Shown in pieces: positions 49,159 through 59,857 of a DNA stretch of 64,000 nucleotides; within the stretch, counting starts at the first letter, position 1, and every line of letters starts with the position of its first letter. The notes below the pieces were generated by a model. It was not told the DNA's origin. It saw only the letters and a program-made list of their open reading frames with translations, and searched no databases. Both the position numbers and the translations under genes were made by a program. This DNA comes from Microbulbifer sp. VAAF005 (lineage in GTDB: Bacteria; Pseudomonadota; Gammaproteobacteria; Pseudomonadales; Cellvibrionaceae), in NCBI RefSeq assembly GCF_030012985.1, contig NZ_CP120233.1:1595001-1659000 (forward strand), read 5' to 3'.

Positions 49159-50343
49159 GTGGCCACCTCGACACTCATGCAAAACTATGGCGATCGAACC
49201 CTCACGCTAGTGCGGGGTGAAGGCAACTATGTGTGGGATGATCAGGGCCGACGATACCTGGATGCAATCTCTGGAATCGCCGTCTGCGGCCTTGGCCACT
49301 GCCACCCCAAAGTGACCCTAGCCCTACACGAGCAGATCCGAACCCTGTTACATGTATCCAATCTCTACAATATCCCGGCTCAGGAGAAACTGGCGGACAA
49401 GCTGGTACAGTTGTCTAGCATGGACAATGTCTTTTTCTCCAATTCCGGTGCTGAGGCCAATGAAGCAGCGATTAAATTAGCTCGCCGGCTAGGCAATAGC
49501 CGCAACATTGAAATCCCTCAAATCCTGGTAATGGAAGGCGCTTTCCACGGCCGTACCCTGGCCACCCTGACAGCAACCGGTAATGAAAAAATCCAAGAAG
49601 GCTTCGGTCCTCTGCCTGAGGGCTTCCTGCGTGTACCGTTTAATAACACCGCAACCATCGAAAAGCTCGCGGCTGAACGTAACGATATTGTCGCAATACT
49701 GGTAGAACCGATCCAGGGGGAGGGTGGTGTACGTATCCCCTCCCCCAACTACCTAAGTCAATTGCGAGAACTCTGCGATCAGCATGATTGGCTCCTGATG
49801 CTGGATGAAGTGCAGAGCGGGAACGGCCGCAGCGGCAAAATGTTTGCCTACCAGCATGAAGGAATAAAGCCCGATGTTGTGACAACCGCCAAAGGGCTCG
49901 GGAATGGCGTTCCCATCGGAGCCTGCCTGGCAAGGGGAGTTGCCGCACAGTTATTTTCTGCGGGCACCCACGGCTCCACTTTTGGCGGCAACCCTCTCGC
50001 CTGCAGCGCAGCCCTGACAGTTCTCGAAACACTGGAAAATGAATGGCTGGTAGAGCGTGCCGAGGTGTTAGGGCAACGCTTGCTTCATCAGCTGCAACAG
50101 CAGTTATCCGATTGCAACCAGGTTAAAGAGGTGCGCGGGCTGGGGCTGATGATCGGCATCGAATTACAGCAGCCCTGTGCCACACTGGTGGACAAAGCCC
50201 GCGAGCTCGGATTACTGATCAATGTTACAGCCGGCAATGTAGTTCGCCTGCTTCCCCCACTCACACTCAGCGACGACGAGTGCCATCAATTGGCAAACGA
50301 TATCAGCTCACTGATTCACCAGTTTGCACTGCAAGCAGTCTGA
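49159..50343 (+). CDS. argD: Acetylornithine aminotransferase
   Basis: A 394-residue PLP enzyme of arginine synthesis. It has [31 protein letters not shown], the AFHGRT motif, [12 protein letters not shown] and the PLP lysine in [14 protein letters not shown]. It uses a GTG start with AAGGAG upstream. argF follows after a short gap in the same direction. Confidence 0.95.
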   Translation: MATSTLMQNYGDRTLTLVRGEGNYVWDDQGRRYLDAISGIAVCGLGHCHPKVTLALHEQIRTLLHVSNLYNIPAQEKLADKLVQLSSMDNVFFSNSGAEANEAAIKLARRLGNSRNIEIPQILVMEGAFHGRTLATLTATGNEKIQEGFGPLPEGFLRVPFNNTATIEKLAAERNDIVAILVEPIQGEGGVRIPSPNYLSQLRELCDQHDWLLMLDEVQSGNGRSGKMFAYQHEGIKPDVVTTAKGLGNGVPIGACLARGVAAQLFSAGTHGSTFGGNPLACSAALTVLETLENEWLVERAEVLGQRLLHQLQQQLSDCNQVKEVRGLGLMIGIELQQPCATLVDKARELGLLINVTAGNVVRLLPPLTLSDDECHQLANDISSLIHQFALQAV

Positions 50344-50365
50344 TGCAAAAAAAGGAGAACAGCTT

Positions 50366-51280
50366 ATGGCGATCAGACATTTTCTTACCCTGACAGACTT
50401 GTCTTCGGAAGAGCTCAAGCAAATTATTGAGCGCGCGATCGAACTCAAAACACTGCGCACTCAAGGAATAAATACCGACCTTTTTCGCGGCAAAGTGCTG
50501 GGGATGATTTTTGAGAAATCCTCTACTCGCACCCGCGTTTCATTTGAGGCCGGTATGGCACAGATGGGCGGCAGCGCCCTCTTCCTATCTCCCCGCGATA
50601 CTCAGTTAGGCCGTGGGGAGCCCGTTGAAGACAGCGCCCGAGTAATTTCCAGCATGGTGGATATGGTGATGATTCGCACCTTTGGCCACCAGGTACTGGA
50701 GCGCTTCTCCGAATATTCAAAGGTACCGGTGATTAATGCCCTCTCCGACAGCTACCACCCCTGCCAGCTGCTCGCAGATATCCAAACCTTTGTAGAGCAC
50801 CGCGGCAGTCCAGAGGGCAAGGTGGTCGCCTGGGTTGGCGACGGCAACAATATGTGCCACTCCTATATTAATGCTGCCCGCCTGTGCAATTTTGAGCTGC
50901 GCATAGCCTGCCCGCCCGGCTACGAGCCCAACGCCAATATCCTCGCTTCGGCAAGTGATCGGGTCACCGTAGTACACGATCCAGTGGAGGCTGTGAAAGG
51001 GGCCGATTGGGTGGCTACCGATGTGTGGGCTTCCATGGGACAGGAAACTGAACAACAGATCCGCCTGAAAGCCTTCGAGAACTTCCTCGTGGACCACGAG
51101 CTGATGAGCCATGCCAATAGCGATGCCATCTTTATGCACTGCTTGCCCGCCCACCGTGGAGAGGAGGTGAGTGCCGAACTTTTAGAGGATGGCAACATCT
51201 CGGTGGTATGGGATGAGGCTGAAAACCGCCTTCATGCGCAAAAAGCCCTGATGGAATTCCTCCAAGACCACAGTCGATAA
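50366..51280 (+). CDS. argF: Ornithine carbamoyltransferase
   Basis: A 304-residue enzyme making citrulline. The carbamoyl phosphate site [21 protein letters not shown] and the ornithine-site [10 protein letters not shown] are present. ATG 50366 has an AAGGAG site; the longer frame back to 50324 overlaps argD and is not used. Forms an arginine operon with argD. Confidence 0.97.
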   Translation: MAIRHFLTLTDLSSEELKQIIERAIELKTLRTQGINTDLFRGKVLGMIFEKSSTRTRVSFEAGMAQMGGSALFLSPRDTQLGRGEPVEDSARVISSMVDMVMIRTFGHQVLERFSEYSKVPVINALSDSYHPCQLLADIQTFVEHRGSPEGKVVAWVGDGNNMCHSYINAARLCNFELRIACPPGYEPNANILASASDRVTVVHDPVEAVKGADWVATDVWASMGQETEQQIRLKAFENFLVDHELMSHANSDAIFMHCLPAHRGEEVSAELLEDGNISVVWDEAENRLHAQKALMEFLQDHSR

Positions 51281-51289
51281 ACCCTAAAA

Positions 51290-51317
51290 GGGTACAGCCA
51301 CTCCTGCGGTTGTACCC
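51290..51317 (+). terminator. Hairpin after argF
   Basis: GGGTACA / TGTACCC stem with a 14-base loop, 10 bases after the stop; no T-run. Confidence 0.4.
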
Positions 51318-51675
51318 TGCTACCTGTACTCACTCCCCTGCGCCTCTCCCCGACAATGTATAAAAGATGCGATTGGCGACAAAACAATCAAGAGATCGCT
51401 AAATTTAGCAATCGGCGCCAACGACTAATTTACAGCCAGCCAAGATGTCAGAATTAAATAAGCGTCAGTAAATTGAGCAATTGAGTACCACTTTGCTCAA
51501 AGAGCAGCCATTTGCAAATGGTTATTGCCGTTGTTAATTTACAGCGCTCGAGCTATTAAAAAAAATTGTAAGACACTGTACCCAGCGTTCTTCCCCGGCA
51601 CCCACTCCTTTGCAGCCCAGGGCTGGCGGGCTCTGCCGCGAAAGTGGCTACTGACTCAGCACCTCTACCCACAAT

Positions 51676-51684
51676 TTATCCACA
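51676..51684 (+). promoter_or_regulatory. DnaA box upstream of nrdA (site 1)
   Basis: Exact consensus TTATCCACA, about 400 bases before nrdA. DnaA regulates nrdAB in E. coli. Confidence 0.6.
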
Positions 51685-51755
51685 AACAACTACATAGTTA
51701 TTCGCCTTGAACTGACCCGCCTACCGCATTATCTTGTAGCGCACTCGAGGCCGAC

Positions 51756-51771
51756 CCCCTATATATTGGGG
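51756..51771 (+). promoter_or_regulatory. NrdR box 1
   Basis: Palindrome CCCCTATATATTGGGG, of the NrdR-box type. A second box lies exactly 32 bases further on, the three-helical-turn spacing typical of NrdR sites. Confidence 0.75.
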
Positions 51772-51787
51772 TAGAGGCTTAAGAGCA

Positions 51788-51803
51788 CCCCCATTTTGTG
51801 GGG
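51788..51803 (+). promoter_or_regulatory. NrdR box 2
   Basis: CCCCCATTTTGTGGGG, a second imperfect palindrome in phase with box 1. Together they should mediate repression of nrdA by NrdR. Confidence 0.7.
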
Positions 51804-51969
51804 CAAATTCCGGCGCATCACCACACTTTTTGGCAGTGGGCGTCAGGCGCTGCTTTTTTCAAAGCAGAATCAGAGGTAAGCGGGCGGAATGGAATTTCCG
51901 CCACAGGCAGCAGCTGGCAAACCTTTTCAGATAGCCAGTGACAAGCCGCCTGTTTCCAGTGTCCACAGC

Positions 51970-51978
51970 TGTGGATAA
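51970..51978 (-). promoter_or_regulatory. DnaA box upstream of nrdA (site 2)
   Basis: TGTGGATAA, the exact complement of TTATCCACA, within the palindrome TCCACAGCTGTGGA (51962-51975), 108 bases before nrdA. Confidence 0.6.
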
Positions 51979-52085
51979 ACACTGGCAATGCGAAGGACAC
52001 GCTCCGCCATGCCACGCAGTCATGTGGCCGCCGTTCTTTTGAACGCACGCGGACAGACAACAGTACAAACCTTTCGGAGATTTAC

Positions 52086-55025
52086 ATGCACACAGAGACA
52101 GGGCGCTCTCAAGCCGTGCCTGCGGAAAAATCAGGCACCTCCAGCGACCAGGCGACTGGCGGCACGACTCTGGCCGCTACTGCACCGGGCCAGATCCGCG
52201 TAATCAAGCGCAATGGCACCGTTGTACCCTACGACGACAGCAAAATCGCCGTCGCCGTGACTAAAGCCTTCCTCGCTGTTGAAGGCGGCACCGCCGCTGC
52301 TTCCAGCCGTGTCCACGAGCAAGTTGAAGAGCTGGTCGGCCAGATCAGTGCCACTTTCAAACGCCGCATGCCCTCTGGCGGCACTATCCACATTGAAGAG
52401 ATCCAGGACCAGGTAGAGCTGGCCCTGATGCGCGCCGGTGAACAAAAGGTTGCCCGCGACTACGTACTCTACCGCGAAGAACACGCCCGCCTGCGCGCAG
52501 AGAAAGAAAAAACTGCTCAAATTGCCGAGCAAGCCGTCGATGCCCACCCCAGCATCCGTGTAAAGCAGGACGATGGCAGCCTTGCACCTCTGGATATGGA
52601 GCGCCTGCGCACCGTTGTCAAAGAAGCCTGTGAAGGCCTCAAAGATGTCGACAGCGCGGCAATTCTTAACGAAGCCCTGAAAAACCTGTATGACGGTGTT
52701 TCCGAAAACGATATCAATACCGCGCTGGTAATCACTGCGCGCACCTTGGTTGAGCAGGAGCCCAATTACACCTTCGCTACCGCCAGCCTGCTGCTGGACA
52801 AGCTGCGCTCCGAAGCTCTGCGCTTCCTCGGTGTTGCCGAGCGCGCCACCCAGCACGAGATGGAAAAGCTGTACGCCTCTACCCTGCCCACTTACGTGAA
52901 AAAGGGTATCGAGCTGGACCTGCTGGACCCTGCGCTGGCCACCTTCGACCTTGAAAAACTCGGCGAAGCTCTAAAAGGCGAGCGCGATCACCAGTTCACT
53001 TATCTGGGCCTGCAGACTCTGTACGACCGCTACTTCCTGCACAGCGACGATATTCGTTTCGAGCTGCCGCAGATCTTCTTTATGCGCGTCGCCATGGGCC
53101 TCAGCATTAATGAAGAGAACAAAAACGAGCGCGCGGTAGAGTTCTACAACCTGTTGAGCTCTTTCGACTACATGAGTTCCACCCCGACCCTGTTCAACGC
53201 CGGCACCCTGCGCCCGCAGCTGTCCTCCTGCTACCTGACCACGGTACCGGACGACCTGCATGGCATTTACGGCGCGATCCGCGACAACGCCATGCTGTCC
53301 AAGTGGGCAGGCGGTCTCGGCAATGACTGGACGCCGGTGCGCTCGCTGGGTTCCTATATCAAAGGCACCAACGGCAAGTCCCAAGGTGTTGTGCCCTTCC
53401 TGAAAGTGGCCAACGACACCGCAGTAGCCGTCAACCAGGGCGGTAAGCGCAAAGGTGCTGTCTGTGCCTACCTGGAAACCTGGCACCTGGATATCGAGGA
53501 ATTCCTCGAGCTGCGCAAAAACACTGGTGACGACCGCCGCCGCACCCACGATATGAACACCGCTAACTGGGTCCCCGACCTGTTTATGAAGCGCGTGTTC
53601 GAAGACAAAGAGTGGACCCTGTTCTCCCCGGCCGATTGCCCGGACCTGCACGACCTGTTCGGCACCGCATTCGAAGAGCGCTACAACCACTACGAGCAAC
53701 TGGCTGCCGAAGGCAAGCTGCGTCTGTTCAAAAAGATCCGCGCACTAGACCTGTGGCGCAAGATGCTGGGCATGCTGTTCGAAACTGGCCACCCCTGGAT
53801 CACCTTTAAAGACAGCTGCAACCTGCGCAGCCCGCAGCAACACGCCGGTGTGGTTCACAGCTCCAACCTGTGCACCGAGATCACTCTCAACACTAAGGCC
53901 GACGACGAAATCGCCGTGTGTAACCTGGGCTCCGTCAACCTGGCTCAACACATTGGTGAGAATGGTGAACTCGACCGCACCAAGCTGGCCAATACCGTAA
54001 AAACTGCGGTGCGTATGCTCGATAACGTTATCGACATCAACTACTACGCAGTTGAAAGTGCACGTCAGTCCAACATGCGTCACCGCCCTGTGGGCATGGG
54101 CCTGATGGGCTTCCAGGATGCGCTGTACAAGGCCGGTATCGCCTACGCCAGCGACGAAGCCGTCGCCTTTGCCGACAACACCATGGAAGCGATCAGCTTC
54201 GAAGCCATCTCCGCTTCCAGCGACCTGGCTGCCGAGCGCGGCAAGTACCAGACCTACGAAGGCTCCCTATGGAGCAAAGGTGTCCTGCCACTGGATTCCA
54301 TCCAGATCCTGGCTGAGCAGCGCGGCCAGCAGTTTATCGAACAGGACACCAGCTCCACTCTGGACTGGGACGGCCTGCGCGAGAAAGTAAAAGCCCAAGG
54401 TATGCGTAACTCCAACGTAATGGCAATCGCTCCTACTGCGACCATTGCCAATATCACCGGAGTTTCCCAGTCGATCGAACCGACTTACCAAAACCTGTAT
54501 GTGAAATCGAACCTGTCCGGCGAATTCACCGTAGTAAACCCCTACCTGGTACACGATCTGAAAGATCGCGGCCTGTGGGATCAGGTCATGGTTAACGACC
54601 TGAAATACTATGAAGGTTCTGTACAGAAAATCGATCGCGTACCGGAAGACCTGAAAGCGAAATACCGCACCGCGTTTGAAGTGGAGCCACGCTGGATCGT
54701 GGACGCTGCCAGCCGTCGCCAGAAGTGGATCGACCAGGCCCAGTCCCTGAACCTGTATATTGCCGGCGCCGACGGCAAGAAGCTGGACCTGACCTATCGC
54801 ATGGCTTGGTTCCGCGGCCTGAAAACCACTTACTACCTGCGCGCACTGGCTGCCACTACCACAGAGAAATCTACGGTAAATAGTGGCACCCTGAACGCGG
54901 TAAGTGCACACGGCGGTAGCAACGGAGTGGCTGCGGCAGCACCTGCTGAGCAAGCTGCACCTGCACCGGCCGCAGTGCCTCAGGCCTGCTCACTGGACGA
55001 CCCGGATTGCGAGGCCTGCCAGTAA
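52086..55025 (+). CDS. nrdA: Class Ia ribonucleotide reductase, alpha subunit
   Basis: A 979-residue catalytic subunit, longer than E. coli NrdA because it has two N-terminal ATP-cones (about 35-125 and 150-245), as in Pseudomonas. Active-site Cys residues are seen in SSCYLTTVPDD, SSNLCTEITLN and AVCNLGSVNL; the radical-path tyrosines in TTYYLRALAA; and the C-terminal shuttle pair in DCEACQ. Together with NrdB it makes deoxynucleotides aerobically. Confidence 0.97.
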   Translation: MHTETGRSQAVPAEKSGTSSDQATGGTTLAATAPGQIRVIKRNGTVVPYDDSKIAVAVTKAFLAVEGGTAAASSRVHEQVEELVGQISATFKRRMPSGGTIHIEEIQDQVELALMRAGEQKVARDYVLYREEHARLRAEKEKTAQIAEQAVDAHPSIRVKQDDGSLAPLDMERLRTVVKEACEGLKDVDSAAILNEALKNLYDGVSENDINTALVITARTLVEQEPNYTFATASLLLDKLRSEALRFLGVAERATQHEMEKLYASTLPTYVKKGIELDLLDPALATFDLEKLGEALKGERDHQFTYLGLQTLYDRYFLHSDDIRFELPQIFFMRVAMGLSINEENKNERAVEFYNLLSSFDYMSSTPTLFNAGTLRPQLSSCYLTTVPDDLHGIYGAIRDNAMLSKWAGGLGNDWTPVRSLGSYIKGTNGKSQGVVPFLKVANDTAVAVNQGGKRKGAVCAYLETWHLDIEEFLELRKNTGDDRRRTHDMNTANWVPDLFMKRVFEDKEWTLFSPADCPDLHDLFGTAFEERYNHYEQLAAEGKLRLFKKIRALDLWRKMLGMLFETGHPWITFKDSCNLRSPQQHAGVVHSSNLCTEITLNTKADDEIAVCNLGSVNLAQHIGENGELDRTKLANTVKTAVRMLDNVIDINYYAVESARQSNMRHRPVGMGLMGFQDALYKAGIAYASDEAVAFADNTMEAISFEAISASSDLAAERGKYQTYEGSLWSKGVLPLDSIQILAEQRGQQFIEQDTSSTLDWDGLREKVKAQGMRNSNVMAIAPTATIANITGVSQSIEPTYQNLYVKSNLSGEFTVVNPYLVHDLKDRGLWDQVMVNDLKYYEGSVQKIDRVPEDLKAKYRTAFEVEPRWIVDAASRRQKWIDQAQSLNLYIAGADGKKLDLTYRMAWFRGLKTTYYLRALAATTTEKSTVNSGTLNAVSAHGGSNGVAAAAPAEQAAPAPAAVPQACSLDDPDCEACQ

Positions 55026-55437
55026 AATTTAAGCCCCTTTTTTATAGGGGCTGCACTGACTCTCGGGGGAGAGCGTCGTAACCGCAAGTGCGGGCATGAC
55101 CATGCGCAGCGACCCCGGTCCACCCATTATTTTAATAGTGGGTAATACCATAGGGACCGGGGATCGGCTGCGGCTTATTTTTCCGAGAAAACCCAGTGCA
55201 ATTGCTAGCGAAAATTCAGTGCAAATAAATGCACAAAAGCGCAGCAAAAATTGATCTGGCACAGGATTTTCTGTGCCCAGGCGAGTTAAAAATACGAGCC
55301 TGTAATGAATTATTACCGGTAAAAAATATCACCGGTATGTCATCCCTGGTTACACACAATTAGTGAGTAATACACCAGGAAGATTTAAGAATTTTTTATC
55401 GAACTTTCGATAGTGAGACCGATCAAAAGGGCCAACT
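55026..55437 (+). other. Structured nrdA-nrdB intergenic region
   Basis: 412 bases without a gene. AGCCCCT / AGGGGCT hairpin at 55032-55052; a nested hairpin CCCCGGTCC / GGACCGGGG at 55113-55162 enclosing ACCCA / TGGGT; and ACCGGT repeats near 55315-55335. Unusually long and folded for an operon gap, so nrdB may have its own promoter. Confidence 0.5.
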
Positions 55438-56682
55438 ATGCTGAGCTGGGACGACATCGACACCAAGCCCCAACAACCTGAAAAAGCAACCGAACCGCGA
55501 CCGACGCCGGAGGCCCAGGCAAAATCCGTGCAGGAGCCCAGCGCTTCCTACACAGCCGCTCCGGCGTCGCCTGCGGCCCAAAGCGGCTCCACTGCCGTTG
55601 ATGCCGCCCGTGCCGCAGTTGCTAATATGGACCCGGCTCCCGGCCTGGAAGAACTGGAAATGGGTGCGGCCCGTATCCAGGTAGATGAAAAGCGCATTAT
55701 TAATTGCCGCGCTGACCTCAACCAGTTGGTTCCCTTTAAATACGACTGGGCCTGGCAAAAATACCTGGACGGCTGCGCCAACCACTGGATGCCCCAGGAA
55801 ATCAACATGAACAAAGACGTGTCCATGTGGAAAGACCCCAACGGTCTGACCGAGGACGAGCGTCGCATCGTGGAATACTCTCTGGGCTATTTCTCCACCG
55901 CAGACTCCCTGGTTGCTAACAACCTGGTATTGGCGATCTACCGCCATATCACCAACCCTGAGTGCCGCCAGTACCTGCTGCGTCAGTCTTTTGAAGAAGC
56001 CATTCACACCCACGCCTACCAGTACTGTGTAGAGTCCCTGGGTATGGACGAAGGTGAAGTCTTCAATATGTACCGCGAAGTGCCAGCGGTTGCCAAAAAA
56101 GCGGCCTGGAGCCTGTCCCACACCCAGGCCATCGGTGATCCCAACTTCAAAACCGGCACCGTTGAATCCGACCAGGAGCTGCTGCGCAACCTGATCGCCT
56201 TCTACGCTGTCACTGAGGGTATTTTCTTCTACTGTGGCTTCAGCCAGATCCTGTCCATGGGTCGCCGTAACAAAATGACCGGTGTTGCCGAGCAGTTCCA
56301 GTACATCCTGCGCGACGAGTCTATGCACCTGAACTTCGGCATCGACGTCATCAACCAGATTAAGCTGGAAAATCCACACTTGTGGACAGCGGAATTCCAG
56401 CAGGAAGTGACCCAGATGATTCTCGAGGGTATGGAGCTTGAAGTAGCCTATGCCCGCGACACTATGCCCCGCGGCGTACTCGGCATGAATGCGAATATGA
56501 TGGAGGAGTACCTCCAGTTTATCGCCAACCGCCGCCTTAGCCAGCTGGGCCTGAAAGAGCAGTTCCCTGGCGCTCAGAACCCATTCCCGTGGATGTCTGA
56601 AATTATGGACCTGCGCAAAGAGAAAAACTTCTTTGAAACCCGCGTTATCGAATACCAAACCGGCGGCGCACTGCAGTGGTAA
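55438..56682 (+). CDS. nrdB: Class Ia ribonucleotide reductase, beta subunit
   Basis: A 414-residue diiron/tyrosyl-radical subunit. The ferritin-like core shows EQDEXXI-type helices ([38 protein letters not shown]) with Glu/His iron ligands. The N-terminal 80 residues are Ala/Pro-rich and probably disordered. The C-terminus GGALQW is the usual NrdA-docking tail type. Confidence 0.96.
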   Translation: MLSWDDIDTKPQQPEKATEPRPTPEAQAKSVQEPSASYTAAPASPAAQSGSTAVDAARAAVANMDPAPGLEELEMGAARIQVDEKRIINCRADLNQLVPFKYDWAWQKYLDGCANHWMPQEINMNKDVSMWKDPNGLTEDERRIVEYSLGYFSTADSLVANNLVLAIYRHITNPECRQYLLRQSFEEAIHTHAYQYCVESLGMDEGEVFNMYREVPAVAKKAAWSLSHTQAIGDPNFKTGTVESDQELLRNLIAFYAVTEGIFFYCGFSQILSMGRRNKMTGVAEQFQYILRDESMHLNFGIDVINQIKLENPHLWTAEFQQEVTQMILEGMELEVAYARDTMPRGVLGMNANMMEEYLQFIANRRLSQLGLKEQFPGAQNPFPWMSEIMDLRKEKNFFETRVIEYQTGGALQW

Positions 56683-56746
56683 GCGCTTCCTGGTTAGCGA
56701 ATTACTAAAAAGGAGAAAGTAGTCGCTCACAGGAAGAGAAGTATTG

Positions 56747-56773
56747 AAAACGGGCTTAATGCCCGTTTTTTTT
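56747..56773 (+). terminator. Terminator of nrdB
   Basis: AAAACGGGC-TTAAT-GCCCGTTTT followed by a T-run, 65 bases after the stop. Confidence 0.9.
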
Positions 56774-56994
56774 ATTTTGAGCATCCCAGTTTACTCTTCA
56801 CTCTAACCATAGACTTAAGTTCTATAGAAACTCTTTCTCTCCCCCTGGCGCTGACCATCTCGGCAAAGCATTTGGATAGCGGCTTGTATTCGCGCATAAT
56901 GCCCCGCATTAATTGGTATAACAGCTATGCCTCTAGATGAGCAGGCCTTCAGTTATCCCTACTCGCCTATTACCTAGCTACAATGAATTGATAT

Positions 56995-57381
56995 ATGAGC
57001 ACCCCAGATTTAAGTGAAATAACTAATCTCAGCTGTGAAGATCGCTACGAGTATTTTCTGAGCATAGCCGGAGAAGAGCGGGAGATCTGGATACTGATCG
57101 ATAGCCAAAATTGCTTTCTTAAAATACACACCGATGAAGATGGTGGCTTTGAATATCTGCCAGTATGGCCAAGCGCTGAATTTGCCCAAGCCTATGCTGA
57201 GAATGAAACGGGCCTCACCCCTAAAAGCATTCCCTTACCACAGTTTTTAAAGAAGTGGCTTTCCGGCTTAAAAGGTGACGACATTGAAATAGGTGTATTT
57301 CCTGCGCCGGACAAAAGCGTATGGATTACCGACTCAGAAGAATTAGGGGATGACCTACGTGAAGAACTAAATCAATTTTAA
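56995..57381 (+). CDS. DUF2750-like protein
   Basis: A 128-residue acidic soluble protein (SCEDRYEYFLSIAGEEREIWIL ... FEYLPVWPSAEFAQAYA ... WLSGLKGDDIEIGVFP). The pattern fits DUF2750, whose function is unknown. No operon partner. The gap before it (56774-56994) shows nothing else. Confidence 0.65.
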   Translation: MSTPDLSEITNLSCEDRYEYFLSIAGEEREIWILIDSQNCFLKIHTDEDGGFEYLPVWPSAEFAQAYAENETGLTPKSIPLPQFLKKWLSGLKGDDIEIGVFPAPDKSVWITDSEELGDDLREELNQF

Positions 57382-57638
57382 CGTTCACACATCCATATCC
57401 CCCCACACAATAATCACACAAAAACCTTATAATAGAGGGCTCACTACCAAAAGCGGGCCTTTTATTAAACCCTGAACAATACATGTCAACAAAACACCCA
57501 CAAATACCCCCTCCTCTATAAAAACCTAAAATTCCCGAAATTTATTCACAGAAAGTGAAGATAACTTACTACATATCTGTACTTCCAGCCTAAAAAAATA
57601 ATAAAATATGAGCTGCTTTCCATAACAAAAACTCTAAA

Positions 57639-59186
57639 ATGAAAACTGTTAGGCTGAATCAAATTATACATATATTATTCTTACTAACCATATTAAGCGA
57701 ATCAATTTCAGCTTCGCAACTTAGAGATACCCTGGATAACACGACCACAACACATCAGGGATCAAGAAAGGCCCAAGAAGCTTATAATTCTCTCGAGCAG
57801 GGAACTGCTACTGCAGAGACTTTCTATTGGCTAGGGGTATCCAACCTCTACGGCAAAAATGGCATCCCACAAAATTCCACCAAAGGTATCCAGTTTATAT
57901 CTGATGCAGTATATCTTGGCTCCTCTAAAGCAGAGTTACATCTAGCCGAACTATATTTTGATGGCGTACTTACTGAGAAAAATTGCGGTTATGCTATTCA
58001 AACATTAACAAATCTAGCAAGCAATGGAAACGCCAAGGCCCAGGTTAAGCTGGCAAGTGCTTACGGGCTTGGACTCTGCGTAAAGCAAAACCGTTCTCTC
58101 TCAAGAGATTATCTTGAGAAAGCCCTAAAGTCTGACAGTGCCAGCGCTCACTCCCTAGCAGGTGTTGAGTACTTCTTTGGTAATCTTTATCCCAAAAATC
58201 TAAAAAAAGCATTTAAACACTTTGAGAGAGCTACAGCCCTGGGAAGCTGTGATGCTGCAGGCAACTTATCTGCCATGTACGATAATGGACTATATGTACC
58301 AATTGACATTGAAAAATCTTTTTTGATATTACAGAGGGCTGTAGATTTAGGATGCCCAACTCTATTCGATGAACTTGGTAATTATTACATTAGAGGAAGG
58401 CATGTAGAGCAAAACAATGAGAAAGCCTTTGAACTTTATCAAATGGCTACAGATCGCGGAGATCTGTCTGGCCAGGTTCAACTAGCATATATGTATATTA
58501 ATGGGCAGGCACCGTATCGATCCACTTCTAAGGGCTTAGACCTGCTTATTGATGCCGCAGGAAAAGGTCACGATGAAGCCGCTACTGAGCTAGGAATTTT
58601 ATATCAAACAGGCGTAATACCCCGCGATTATGAGCAAGCAATTTACTGGCTAAAGGAAGGCATTAAGTACAACGACCCAAGAGCTCTATACAACTTAGGT
58701 CTGCACTATGAGTATGGATATGGAACTTCGATAAACCTTTCAAAAGCACATCACTATTACAATTTGTCACTAGCCCAAAATTTTGAAATGGCTATTTTGC
58801 AGCAAGCATATTGGAATGCAGTAGGAAAGCACCACCCGAAAGATCTTTTAAAGGCAAAGAGTATATATGAAAAATATATGAATCATGAAAATGGATTTTT
58901 AGAATTAAGTTATGCTTTATTTCTAATGTGTACTCCCTCCCCCTTTAAGGATGTACAATACGCCGCCACCTTAATCAAGAGTAGAAAGGCCAACAAAAGT
59001 CAGTTCTTTCCATATATCGATTTTGTTGAGTCTGCCTTAGATGCTGAAAAAGGTAATTTTTCAAAAGCCATCCAAACGTTACAAAGACTACTCGAGTTTG
59101 ATTTGTTACCACACGAAAAAAGGGAAATCCAACATTACATAAACCTATATAGGAACCAATATAAGTGTAGTTTATTCAAAGAGTGA
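57639..59186 (+). CDS. Exported Sel1-repeat protein
   Basis: A 515-residue protein with an N-terminal signal peptide (about 1-26, ILFLLTILSESISAS) and roughly nine Sel1/TPR-like repeats (about 45-400), for example YWLGVSNLYGKNGIPQNSTKG, AYGLGLCVKQNRSLS and YEYGYGTSINLSKA. Such solenoids mediate protein binding in the periplasm; the partner is unknown. AT-rich compared with nrdAB. Confidence 0.85.
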   Translation: MKTVRLNQIIHILFLLTILSESISASQLRDTLDNTTTTHQGSRKAQEAYNSLEQGTATAETFYWLGVSNLYGKNGIPQNSTKGIQFISDAVYLGSSKAELHLAELYFDGVLTEKNCGYAIQTLTNLASNGNAKAQVKLASAYGLGLCVKQNRSLSRDYLEKALKSDSASAHSLAGVEYFFGNLYPKNLKKAFKHFERATALGSCDAAGNLSAMYDNGLYVPIDIEKSFLILQRAVDLGCPTLFDELGNYYIRGRHVEQNNEKAFELYQMATDRGDLSGQVQLAYMYINGQAPYRSTSKGLDLLIDAAGKGHDEAATELGILYQTGVIPRDYEQAIYWLKEGIKYNDPRALYNLGLHYEYGYGTSINLSKAHHYYNLSLAQNFEMAILQQAYWNAVGKHHPKDLLKAKSIYEKYMNHENGFLELSYALFLMCTPSPFKDVQYAATLIKSRKANKSQFFPYIDFVESALDAEKGNFSKAIQTLQRLLEFDLLPHEKREIQHYINLYRNQYKCSLFKE

Positions 59187-59254
59187 AGTGATACTTCAAA
59201 CGTTTGAATATTCCCTATGATCTGTATGTTCAGCGGTGCCTGTATATAAGGGCC

Positions 59255-59785
59255 CTAGTAAGTCCCTCGAACCGGATAATTATTTTCTGGATTGCGAATA
59301 AACTCAATGCCCACCAACAATGTTTGTAGATCTGGCCTTGCAAATGGCGCGTTAGAAATATCTACAACCTGCAAGCTCCCAGATTCATTGATAACAAAAA
59401 CACCTGGTTCAGCAAAGGGCCTATCTGTTTCTTCAGGGGAGCGGGGCTTTGAAATATAGAGCCCAAGCTGCTGCATTTGGGGTATTGATAAATCGTAACC
59501 GATAGTAAATCCCGGCTGAATTGTTTCCATATGCAGAGAAGCTTTTTCCTTTGTATCAGAAGAGACAGCGACCACGTCTATACCCTCCGCATGATAGCGG
59601 GGTAGTAGCACACTCAATACACGCAAATACTTGGTACAAAGAGGGCAGTGCTTACCTCGGTAAACGACTACCATTTGCCAAGGGAAGCTACCTTCAGGCT
59701 TCCCCAGTACCAACTCACCTCCACCAAGTCGCTTTACTTCTATTGCAGGAAAATCGATACCAGCAGCAAGCTTTATATTGCTCAT
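59255..59785 (-). CDS. Peroxiredoxin-like (AhpC/TSA) protein
   Basis: About 176 residues with a thioredoxin fold and a CxxC in YRGKHCPLCTKYLRVLS. ATG 59785 with a GGAG site is preferred to the upstream TTG 59824. It belongs to the peroxiredoxin-like family often annotated as AhpC/TSA; true peroxidase activity is not certain as the usual TxxC is replaced. Divergent from the esterase gene. Confidence 0.8.
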   Translation of the reverse strand: MSNIKLAAGIDFPAIEVKRLGGGELVLGKPEGSFPWQMVVVYRGKHCPLCTKYLRVLSVLLPRYHAEGIDVVAVSSDTKEKASLHMETIQPGFTIGYDLSIPQMQQLGLYISKPRSPEETDRPFAEPGVFVINESGSLQVVDISNAPFARPDLQTLLVGIEFIRNPENNYPVRGTY

Positions 59786-59857
59786 TAGCACTCCACTTGA
59801 GAATATAAGAAGAGATTTGGTCAACCAATGAATCCCATCGTTAGTATAGGAGACTCG

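Noticed and set aside
55423..56784. 453-codon minus-strand ORF opposite nrdB
   Set aside because: Long open frame caused by codon bias of nrdB; the plus strand is clearly the gene.
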